Positions 25,701-37,700 of a stretch of DNA of 64,000 nucleotides are shown here, piece after piece. The translations under genes were made by a program, and so were the position numbers. The first letter of the stretch is position 1. Each line of letters opens with the position of its first letter. This DNA is from Delphinus delphis. Its lineage: Eukaryota; Chordata; Mammalia; Artiodactyla; Delphinidae. The stretch covers positions 125,698,582 through 125,762,581 of the forward strand of contig NC_082683.1 of NCBI RefSeq assembly GCF_949987515.2, given 5' to 3'. A model generated the notes under the pieces. The model did no database searches and was not told the origin of the DNA. It saw only the letters and a list, made by a program, of their open reading frames with translations.

Positions 25701-28700
25701 AATAAATGAATGACAGAACTAAATGCACATGCTGATGCCTTTAAGAAGCTGAGAAGCAGGGAAGCAACGTTATGCTATCACAGTACCTTGACAGACTGGG
25801 GCTGGCGCTGTCCACTGTCCCAAATCAGCACATCGAACTGTGTCAGCTCCTCTCAGTGTGAAACCCTTAGCACAGTGAAAGCTACAGTTGCTGTTGTACT
25901 GAAATGCTCTCGAAGACAGGGAGCAATCCATGCTTCCGTGGACAGGACTCTCCAGAGGCTCACAGGCAATGGCTAAATGGAGAAAGTGATTGTCTGATAC
26001 TGGGCAGTAGAAGGGCTCAATTCTTTCTCAGAAGAGCCCCTTGAGAGATGCTCCATCTTTTCGACCCACATCGTCAGTACATGCAGAACCCTAAATCCTC
26101 CTTTTTCGAAAACAGGTATCTGCCGGGAACACCTTGCCATGCCTCTGTTTACCTGGATCACTCACCTGCCCTTCAAGTCTCAGCTTAGACTTCACTTTCC
26201 TTAAGAAGCCTTCCCTGCCCACCCCAGCTTGGGCTAGAAGCTCTTCCAGTGTGCTCCCACAGCCCCTGTTCTTGAGCTGTTCATGCATTATTGTAATTCT
26301 GCCCCTCCCCTTAGACGGCAATCTCCTTGAGGCTGGTGTCATTCATCCAGAGTTTTATTCCCAGAGCCTGGCAGTGTTTCGGACATTGAAGGTGCTCTTT
26401 AGATATTTATTGGCAATATTTGTGAAATTGGATCTGGAAGGAGGAGATATAGAACAGACTGGACTTTTAAGGAAAAAGCTGGAACAACATACCTTATTGT
26501 TGGCACTCTAATACTGAGCCCTATAAAATGATCCTGAAAGAGCCTCGTCTCTTGAACACAGGATGTCATCCTGATCAGACTTCAATTGCCAAGTGAGTGC
26601 AGCCCAAGGTCAGTTCCTGAGCACAATTAAGCCCCGAGTGACCTCAGTTCTGATAAAGACTGGCTTCCTCCTGCTTTTCCTTGACAAAGCATGTCATCTC
26701 CAGGATACTTCTGGAGTTTATCAGAGTATAAAGATTACCTGTACACTCTGACCTTAGACCTCTGTTTTTTACAGAATCAGGGCATTTAAGAACCAAAGAC
26801 CCTCTAGTGTTTCTCTCTTACTTGGCAGATGAGAAAAGTGAGGTTCAGAAATTTTAAATGACATCCCTAAGGTCTTATATGTAGACAGTAGTAGAGCTGG
26901 GTTTATAATCCAGGTCTCCCGGGAATTCCCTAATCCAACATTTAATTTCCCCCATATCCTAGTCCCCATTTTTGCTTTATAAGGTGAAGGTGTGAGGCAA
27001 TTACACAGAATTCAGTTTTGTGGTATTAGCTAACTGCCTAGAATTGTGTCACGACCTCTTTTTCAATGCAGCATTCCTTTGATCCTTCGTCAAAGGCTAC
27101 CACTGAGGGCTATGATGAGCAATCTCTCTCTGTGTCCTAACAGCCACTCTTCTGACTCCATCTGAAGTATAGGAAGGACACTGACCCACAGCTTCTATAC
27201 ACCAATGAGGCAGGGAGGGAAAAAAAGAGGCAGAAACAAAGGCTCTCTGCGAGGTACATTATACAAGCTATTTAATTGTATACTTTTTATATACTTCATC
27301 CTCATTGAAGCTCCTTGCAACCCGTAGCTCATTTCATGGAGGAGAAAACCATGCCTCCCGGACGCTGAACAACCTGTTTCAGTGCCAGAGCCTGGAGGAG
27401 GTCATCCTGATGTTAAGAGCCCTTGATCTTTCCACTGTGCTGTGACTCCTTCCCGGTGCACTGGGGGCTGCTAATGAAAAATCCTACCCTCGAAGGTTGG
27501 CAAGGGTGCAGTCCCTCAGCCAGGGCCAGTGCAGCAGAGTGTGTCCCAGCCCCTCACTCGATGGTCAGGTTCACATTCAAATTTGTAGCTGGAGCCATTG
27601 CAAAGGCAGTGAGGGGATGGACACAGTCCAGGGTTCCTTTGCTAGGGGCTTCCGGGAGCTGACGCTGCGTAGCCGGAGAGAACAACCAAGGACAGAGAGA
27701 AAGGTACTAAGGAAGGAGAAAAACCATGCCCACAGCTAGAGAGCAATGGTGAATCCATCTCTGGAAATCCAGGTGGCGCTAGGAATCTGTAAGGTTCAGG
27801 AGACCCTAGTGATGTTTGTCCAGACTTGTATGTAGTACCAGGCTTCAGGGTGACCTAAATCTCTTTAAAATAAAAGACTCCTTCAAGCTTTTTCTAATGT
27901 CCTTTATTCCCTTTACTGCTATAAACCTGTCCTGGTAGGTCTTCTAGTGTCTACTTACAGATGTAGATGCTATCCTTTCCCTCTTACGTGAAATTTATGA
28001 ATGAGGTCGTTCTGAAATTGCTTGAGGGCAGTGAGTTTTGGGGAAAGGAGGACTTTTAAATTTTGTTTAAAATAAGTAGTAAAATCAGCCTCTTTTTTTT
28101 TTCTAGAGCCTGACACTCTTTTCCTATCCCAGATGAACACAATCTAGCAGAGTGGTAGGTCAAAGGAGAGTCAAGTTGTGGTGATTCCGGCCAGTTTCTC
28201 CATAAGCTAGCCAGTTTCATCTGTGCTCCCATCCAGAACCATTTGCAGTGGACATTATACATCCCCAACTGCCTGAAACTCACCTTGACACACTGGAGCT
28301 GGGGCTGTCCACACCCCCGAGGCTGTGCACTGCACCACCTCTGGCCCAACTAATGCAAATCCCTCTTCGCAACTGAAGCTGCAGCTGGACCGGTGCTGGA
28401 ATGCTTTTGCAGAGTGGAGACAGGTCATGCTTCCTTGCTCAGGAGACTTCAGGGGTGGGCACTGGACAGCTAAAAACAACCACAGAATAATGGCATGAGA
28501 CCTTAGATTATGCCTAGCACCTTGGAAGCTTTGAGATGCTGCAACAGCTGTCTGCATCTTCCCAAAGTGTCAGGCAGGTGAAGAACTTTGGTGGTTAAAT
28601 GGTACTTTCAATAGCTGTTTAGAAAGATCCAAGCATCCTTTTGTTGTTTACTTTTTAAAGAAGCAAGGTAAAGTGATCAAATTTATAATACCCAACCCCT

Positions 28701-31700
28701 AAATCATTATTGTACTCTGTTCACTTTGCAATTAACAAAGGGAGAAGGACCCTTTTGTATTGCTTTTGCCTGAGAATCAAGAGCTAAACTGACTACCTCA
28801 CTCCACAGATACAAAATCATGAAAATTAAAATTAGTGTTACTCTGGTTGACGGGTAATAGTCATCAGCAGAATTTCCCATCTAACGTAGATCCCCATCCT
28901 TTCCCTTGTCTTTTAAATGGGGGAAGCTTGTTCTCCCCTCTGAAATTCTAGTTGTGAGTGAAGATGGAAAGAACTGGGTGTACATACCTACACACTGTGG
29001 AGGCGTATTCGTCCAGATTCCAGAAGCCAAACATTCCAACTCGCTGGGTCCATTCAGCGTGTACCCTTCAGCGCAGTGGAAGCTGCACTGTGTGTTGAAA
29101 GGGAAGTTTCCCAGAGGGTGACTGCAGTTCATGAGCATGTGTTGAGGGAGGTCAAATTCGCTACACTCTGTGACTGTGGGGACGAAATATTGATTTCTTT
29201 CTTTGCGGGTGGAAAGACAATATCAGGTTTGCTAAAAGCTGAGCTGTTTGTATAACCCACCTAAACCAATCTCCCTGGACTTCTAACCCAACCTGTTCAT
29301 CTTTAGCTTTGTATTGGTTGCATCTCGGGAAATAATCATTCTTTCACTGGTTTTTATTCCCAACAAGCAAAATTAGCCTGAAAGAGTTCTCTTTGTTTTA
29401 CTGCCTTTTCATTTCCCTTTTACCTTTTGAGATTTGGGGAGGAAGTGCTCTCTCTAAGAATAAAGTGTTTTAACCCAGAGTGTGTGTCTCTGACAGCTTG
29501 AGTGAGGCAGACCGACAGATGGTCGAGAGAGGCCCTAGGACTGGCCTTTACTCACTGGAGCAACTCCAACATGATTTTCTCCCTGGCATCGCCTCTAGCA
29601 CGAGACCAAGGACCACAATACTATCAACAACATAGTGGCCTCACCGTATTCACATTCTGGCCCATAGAATCCAGGGTAACAGGAGCAGGTGTAGTTTCCG
29701 ATGGTCTCAATGCACTCTCCTTGCTTGCTGCAGGACATATCCTGGCAGGAGGCTGCATGGATACAGAAGGGTCAGGGTCATGGGCATTCCCAGGCGGTGT
29801 GAAGAAAAGCTGGACTCATTCCAAGTCACAGACTCGGTCCCACTTGGGTAAGCTTGATCTAGCCAGACAACAGAAAAACCACAGCATCCCCTGGAGAGCC
29901 AGCTTGTTCCCTGTGAAGGACACTGTCGGAGCCTGCTGGAGCATTCCCTGGCTTCTATTTGAGGCTGCATTTAGTGTTGCCTGAAGAGGGGTTGCCATGT
30001 GCGGACACAGAGGGACAAATAGAGCCACCAATGCATGTGTAGACAGTGAAACTCCTCTGTGTGGTACAAAATAGTTGTGGCTTTTGACTAAGAGCGTTCA
30101 TAGAGTTGTATTATTATGGAAACTCCTATGACAGATATCACAGCATGGAGGTTAGGAACCAGGGGTGGCAGGGGTCATGCATATATAGTCAGAATCCACG
30201 CTCCACTCCCTAATATTATGTGGCGTCAGGCAAGTTACTTCTTTGAGCCCAACCTGCCCACTGTTAGGGCCAAAGCTCTTCCACCTTTGATCTAAGTCTA
30301 TGCCCGACACCACACGGCAGAGGAGCAGAGGATCTGAATGAGATGTTTAAGACCTACTCATGGTCAAGGACAAATGACCTTATGGGGAGCTGTGTCACAA
30401 GTCTAAATATGCCAGATTTAGATGGTACAGAGATGACTGGCCTGCCAGGCCCTCCTCACTAAGGCTATGCCACTTGGGTGACAGCACAGAGAAGGGGCAG
30501 ATTTTCTTTCCTGTAAGAGACATGTTGAGGGTGTATGCACTATGCCCTTGGAGGTAGATTAGTATTAGAATTGATACCATGAAAGCACTGAGAGTGTTTT
30601 TATCGGTGAGGTCATAGCTGGGAGCACGGTCTGTGGCTGGACTCTTTTCTGGTGGTGTTTCCTAAGCCCAGCCAACCATTGGTCTACATTGGGGTCTATC
30701 ACAAGAGGAAATCCGTATGTCACATAGCAGGTTGTGCTACTTGGTCTCTATATTCCCTCTTAACCCTGAGATACTGTAGCTCTATAAGCCATGCAGTGTT
30801 CTACAGCAGGAAGTTCTGATGGCAGCCAGTGAGTTTGGTGAAGCTGCACTGAACCACTGGGAAGGGTTCCAGGTAAAGAGAAGATGCAGGAAGCAACAGG
30901 AGTTCCTAAATAGAAGTTCGGTCCATGTCTTCCACCCTATTCACCTTGACCCACCAGTGCCTTATAGTAATACCTGCCTGCCCTATGCTCTCAGAGCATA
31001 AAAATTTTGTGCTAACTGTAGCTTCCTCAGGGTCTCAGAACAGCCAATTTCAGGGTTTCCAGGCAGGTTAGTAACTTGTCTATTTCTTGGATCTCCAGGA
31101 AAGAACATAATGGTGATTCAATGAATCAACCTTTTTTTGTTTTCCTTGACACCTTGTTCTGAGATCTAAGAAATCCTGACATTAGGGAATTATTCCAGCT
31201 TGGTTTTTTTGTTGCAGTGGAGTGTACCTATCTATTTCTCATCTATCTCCCACAGAGGACTGATGGTTCCCTACATTCTTTACATCTTGGATGGCAAAAT
31301 GGCAATCAATGCCTAGAGTATTGTACTACTGGAGGTGGAAGCCAACTGCGTTCGGGTGAAATTGTACCCATTAGTGATGCCTGCCATTGTTGCAGGCTAG
31401 AGGAGTGGCCAGTAATTTGCAATCTCGTTTCTTCCTTGCAAGCTCTATGGAGGAAGACTGTCTTGCAGAAATGGAGGCTGAAGTTTGAGTGGGGAGGGGA
31501 AGCAGTGGCATACTGGAACATCTCGTGGCAGCCAAGATAATCTGATCAGGACAGTTGGAGGGAGGCATAGCCCAGGAAGGGCAGGGAGCTGACTGAGAGA
31601 GCAGTAGGATGAGCTAACACTCTCGTAATGTCCGTCCTGGCCTATAAAGAACAGGTCATTATTTTATTTATTAAATATAATAATAAGTTATTTGTAAAAC

Positions 31701-34700
31701 GAGATCTGACTACATGACAATGCGTGTACGGATATGTTTCCCCTCAGCTAGGAGGCTGTATGAGGAGAGGGAGAAAGTTCAGGGGATACTCTATACTCTG
31801 TATTCTGTTCCATTATTGTTGAGGGCTTCTGAGGGGACGTGTTTATAATCTAACAAATTTAGAACATATATAGCAGAGTGTGGCATCTGTAAGATGATTT
31901 ATTGAAGAAGAAGCTTAGAGTATTCAGGACTCTCTTGCCCAGGGCAGTCCATACTCTCCCTAGCTACAGTGTTTGTATGCCACCCAGGGCAAGGTGGGCT
32001 CCTCTGGATGGGAAGCCACATCAGAAAGATGGAATCAGTTCTGGCACGAGGCGCATGACCACAGGACGACCAAGCTTTCACGCAGGTCTGCTTACTCTGG
32101 AATCTGGAGAGTGGAGAATCGAATATACTCACAGGATCTCACCTTTAGTTACCTCTTCCCTTTCCTCACCCCTCATCCCCTACCAAAGTCCAATGGACCT
32201 GGAGATATGTTGCTGTTGAAGGGAATCTGTAAAGCACTGTCATCCTTGGTCATGTTCTCAGATTGCCTCCTGAGAATGTTGAGCAAAGAGTGTGGTTGCA
32301 TATGTGGCTAAAAATACCACCTTTGGAGTAAACATGAGTTTGAAACTGGCTCCATCATCAAGGAACTTAGAATCTTGGGTAGGTTCTTGAATAGCTCTGA
32401 GCCTTTCCCTCAACAGCAAAATGAGGGCAGTAGAAGGAGCTGATTGATGAGGTTCTCATGAGGACTACATGCAACTAATACTAAATAGACTAATGACACA
32501 TGAACTAATAGTAATGCCTGGAACATACTGGTGTTCGATAGGTATTAGTTACAACTGTATCTCCTAGAGGCAAGGCCAAGTTCCCTCTCAACTTACACAG
32601 TCTCTTATGCTAGGGCACAGTGGTACAAAAAAGCTCTGGACATAAATTTTAGGAGACGGATCTCCTGAGCATCTATTTCATCAATTATAAATTAGAAGGG
32701 TGGACCAGATGATATTAACATTTCCTTCTGGCTTCAAAAGGCCAGTTTTCTCTAATCCTGAACTTATATTCTTCAAGGTGCTCAATAATGCTGCTTGATT
32801 GACAGTTTACTCTTTGTTTTCATGTCCCTGACTTTGAGACTCAATGTTATTGACTCAGGGGCTATATTAACAAACCAGGGAAGGCATTTTTTATAAACAG
32901 TCGGATTTCCGAGCGGAGAAGGCCCTACCTGTATAGCACAGTGCCCGCTTTTTTTTCCCACAGGGCTCATCATTCCACTTGCCGGGGGCTGACAAACTCT
33001 TGATGTAGATCTCCACGCAGTCCTGGTTGTTCTTCTTGTTGTTGGGCTCGTTGTCAGCCCAGTTCTCAGCCTCCTCGGTGAGAGTCTTTTTGGTTCCCAC
33101 CCAGGTCCATTGATTGTTGATCTTTCGGATCCCAATCCAGTAGTAAGAACTGTAGTAAGGTATGGCCTCGTTGAGGTAAGCAATCTCATTTTTATTCTGG
33201 ATAGCTACTAAATCCGTGTAGTACTTCTGGCAGAATGCCCGGGAATAATTCCATGAGTATGATTTGTTGCTGTAGTGATAGGTCCACGCTGCCACTTCTT
33301 TCTGGTTAATTAGCTCTAAGGAAAGGAAAGTGTGGGTCAGGTTAGCACCCCTAATGAGAAGGAGATTGTGAGCATAAGTACACTTCTGTGTAGTCAGATG
33401 AGTTTGACTAGAAGACAAATACCAAAAACATGACCGTTTTATGTCTAATCTAGTTGTTTTAAGGAAAAAGAGTGGTTTCCATCTTTTACTTGAAAGTATA
33501 CATGAAGTCGGAATAAGAAAATGTCCTCTTCTGAGGACCCTTGGTATTCAAGAGCTGGAACCATAAGGGACCGTAGAGGTCATTTAATCTTCTCCTTTTA
33601 TGAATGGAGGAGACATTGAATCATTTGCCCAAGCCCAGAGTAAATGACATGTAAAATGTCTCAGTGGCTGCCTCATATCTCCAGGTGCTTCCTCTTCACG
33701 GGGAAAGTAAGATGCTTTATGATGTGGCACCTACCTGCTGGTCCAGCCTCATCACCCACCATATTTACTTTTTTAGCAAAACGTTAAGTCCCACTTCCAT
33801 GCCTTTGCACGTGCTCTCGCTGCTTTTCTGGCTGCCCTGCCCGCTTAGGCGTGGTAACCTTCCTCTCCTACTTTCCTGACTTCTCCAGGTGGGCTTGGTA
33901 TTCAGCTCCCACCCTGCCCTTCTCTGTCACCACCTCCCCTACGGCCAGGTATTGCAGCATCTGTCTATATGACGTGGGTCGCATGTGCTAGATTTTGAAT
34001 CCTGACGGTGGTCTCTTTTTACCCCTGGATTCTTAACACCAAGCACAGAGCGTGGCACTTAACAGGCATTCGCTCCATGCTTGTTGGGTGAAACACAACA
34101 GGTTTGTGGCAGAGGCTCATTGTACCTCCCGGTTTGCAATCTTACACTTCATCCCACTGCTCTGGGCTGTTTCCCTTCGATAAATTACTCTACTTCCTCC
34201 ATCTCTGCTTACTCACTTGTTAAGACAGGGCTTAAAACAGGCCTTTTAAAGAGATGTTTGTGAACTCAAATGAAATGAAGAATGTGCCCCTTAAAGGTAT
34301 AAAGGGTATTATGATGCCAGGTATTGTTATCCTAGCCGGTGGGAGCTCACCCCAGCCAGAAGAGGCCAGTTCCCATGTGAAGAGGTGTACAATGTAAGCA
34401 ATCAAACCTGGAAATGGCTCTATTTCCTGTTTATAAAGTCACGTTCCTATTCGACCTTCTCTGCTGCCCACAAGAGGGTCGTTTCCGTTTGTCCCTCCCT
34501 CACAGGCACCTCTGTGGCATTTTTTTCCCTGAAGACTTATTCTGATGTCACCAGGGCTGCATATTGGCTTGCAGGGACTCTAGGCAATTTTGCCTTTGGA
34601 GTTCCCTTCCTCGATAATAAAATATTAAAAACTGTATTTTATAACTGCATTGGTATAAAGATGAACATATTAGTATTATACACTAAAACATTTTGGGGCA

Positions 34701-37700
34701 GCCTAGAAGGAAATGATTTTTAAAGAAATTAAAGCATTTTTACGGGTCCCTAAAAAGTAACGTGGGCCTGTGTCTATTGAGTCTAATGGATAAGTTGGCC
34801 CTGGGTATATATGTGTAGGTTCTTCCTGAAGCCTTTTCTACCAATAGGATGGTGTCGGGTGCACTTTTCCTCCAGGAATCTGGGCTTGAACTGTTTTCTA
34901 ATGCCTCATAACAACCGGCTACCATCCTTAACTTCTCCCATTTGGAGAAGTCACCCTAATCACTGAGGGCCAGGTGAAGGGTTAGCATAAACTTTACCAG
35001 CGATGAGGGCACTGAAGCAAAAGAGTTGGGTGATTCTGAAGACCACTCGCTGAAATCTCCAGTTCCAGATGGCTTTTAGGCAGCTGGCCTGTAATAAGAA
35101 AAGAAAACTTCCTTTTAGTATCCACGTGCAATCACTGTGGCCAAACAATTCTAGTTAATAATCATGGTATTGAGTTACAATCCTGCCTGTTTCCATTCGG
35201 GGGTGGCTCAAGCCCTCTGCTCCCTTTTTATTTCTCACTGCTCTGCTTGAGTCCTACCCCAGGTGGACACTGCACCAAGGCTCAGGACAAAATTCATTCC
35301 TTCAGTCATTCAGCAAATATTTATTGAGTAACTACTTTGTGCCACTAGTATTTGCTTTTCTGACATATTTTGTAATATTTATGTAAATAAACACTGTCAT
35401 TATTATTATGCAATAATCTCCCTTTAAGAACTGGTATGCCATACCCAAGAGTACTAAGAAGTCACACAGAAACTCCGTGATCCATACAGTTGTCTGACCT
35501 ATACTTTGATGCACAGGGCATCAACTAATTGTGCTGTGCTATGTCGTCTATCCTGTATTATTGATCTATGTTTTCTTTTCTTGCTTTATCATTTCAGCAT
35601 ATATCTATAATATTATCCAATGCTTAATGTATACATGTATATATACATACATATATAATTTTTATCAATATATGAATAATAAACTTATCCCCCTTGGATC
35701 TATAGCAAGTATGATTTCTCATGAGCTCCCTTCTGTTGGGATTTCATCAAATCTAATAATATTTTTAAAGCGTTTTTAGACAAATAAGCTCTGTAAATGT
35801 TCATCCAACACCCTCATGTTACGCATGAAAATACTGAAGGTTGAAGAGTCTAAAGTAACATTCAAAAGGACAGAAGCAGAGCCTGACTTTGAAACAAGAG
35901 CTTTTTCCACTTTACTTTCTTACTTTTGTAAGCCTCCAGGCTTTCAAATCCATGCTGCGTTGTTGTCGATGATAGAATGTGACATGACCAAGCCTAGCTG
36001 CCGCATCTGTACTCATCCAGAGCTACCCCAATATAAGCACCAACATAAAAATTGTGCGTTTGCTTTGCAACTGAAGCTTTATTGCTCTTCCAGCCAGATT
36101 GCTACCCCAAACCCTTCCCATATAGAAATTCTCAGTTGCCACAGCTGGGCTCCAGAGATCGATGATGTAGGCTGTATGGGGAGGGTGGGTGGTGGCAGTG
36201 TGTGTGTTCACGTGCACAGTGCATATACACTGTTGACTACAGCCAGACCAGACAGTGAGGTGGATACCACACAGATCAGTGCAAGTCTCCCAGATAGTGG
36301 GGTTATCTTTGTATAAGAAGCCTGGCACTTTTCCCTCTAGGAGTTTCTGAATATTGGCTTTAATAAGCAGGCACATTTTGTGTTCCTATGAACTAGGACA
36401 CTGATCAACTGGCCTCTGCAGGACCTATTATCAAACACTGGCAGTATCATAATGTTATGATTTATGGTGCTGTTTATTTGCACAGGAAGTATGACGATAA
36501 TCCCTTAGCGGAAACTTAATCCCATGGAGTTCTCTGTGGGTTGTATTATACCACCAGCTATTATTAGTACCATATTTCTATTCAGTACCCAAAGAGTACC
36601 ATGCCAGGTTCTATAGCAGAAATCTTGAAACCAGAATGAGCCTGGCTTCCCAAGGGGTACACAGACGAGGAGGATTTAAGTAAATCTGTGTTCAGATTCT
36701 CAACTCCAACATGTGCACTTTCCTAAAACCAATCTGCCTACAAATGTGTCCTTCTCCCATTTTATAAAAGAAATCATACCTTTTATAACTTGACTCTTAT
36801 TTATCATTAGGCCTTGCCTCTGTATGTAAAAAACATCAGTGGGTGTGCCAAACAGAGACCACCCAAAATATTGGTTTAGATCTTGACAACTTGAATGCTT
36901 CGAATGATAGTGCAACAAATCTGTTTCAAGTCCAGTGGTTTCCATTTCTCTCTTTTCATCAGCTTTGATGAAGACCCACTTAAGATGTCAGATGCTAGAC
37001 CATTGACTACATGTTGATAATACATCACTATGTAATTTGGGACATGAAACTTGGAAGGAATTCAAAGAATTGAGAGACGTTGCTCTAATAAGCTTCCATT
37101 TCCATTTACTTAGTCATATGAATAAAAGTCCTTAATGCTTAAAAATCCTCAAAACACGAAATTTAGGAATAGAATTGATGCTGAACTTGTTTGATTGTAT
37201 CAATAAATAATATTCACACAAGGTTACATGAATAGGGAAAAAGCCCCTCTTCTCATGTAGAGATGCATCTTCAACAGCACTTTAAATAGGGAAGTTTAAA
37301 TTACTTATCAAAATTTGTAGTATGTTTATGCTATTTTACTTAAGTGTGTACTAAAAGTAATTGTCATGGTAACTCAGTCAAAAAGGTGAAAAACTTAGCA
37401 GAGATTTATGGTTTCAGAAAATTGCATCTTTTACATTTCAACTTAATTATGTTTTTATTTGTGTAAAGAAGTATGATATAGTGATCAGTAAAATACTTTA
37501 ACCTTAAAAATGAATTAAATTCTGTAGAGGAAGTGAAATAGAAATAGGTATTAAAGAAGAGAAAATGAATAATATAAAATTCCCTATTATTAGAAACTAG
37601 TTTATGTTTTTTTAAGTGATGAGTGTTGTCAGATCACCATGGTATTTTATTCCATTGGATAAATTCTAGGAAATAATGTTATATTTATTTATTGTAAAAG

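Larger units (their letters stand above)
25973..28283 (-). other. SELP: SELP intron 6 (fused intron holding the dead CCP3 exon)
   Basis: Between the CCP2 and CCP4 exons lie 2.3 kb that in a nine-CCP gene would be two introns. Apart from the CCP3 remnant at 27.49-27.67 kb, it contains a minus-oriented MIR near 26.77-26.96 kb and no other recognised element. Confidence 0.8.

Noticed and set aside
29502..29984. 160-codon plus-strand frame overlapping the P-selectin EGF exon
   Set aside because: It is the antisense shadow of SELP exon 4 and flanking intron; the minus strand has the conserved EGF exon with proper splice sites.
35816..36316. 166-codon plus-strand frame in SELP intron 1
   Set aside because: It has no family resemblance, no splice context and ordinary intron composition; best explained by chance.
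36430..36470. U4 snRNA-like words (actggcagtatcataatg)
   Set aside because: Only about ten bases resemble U4; the following stem and Sm-site text is absent.
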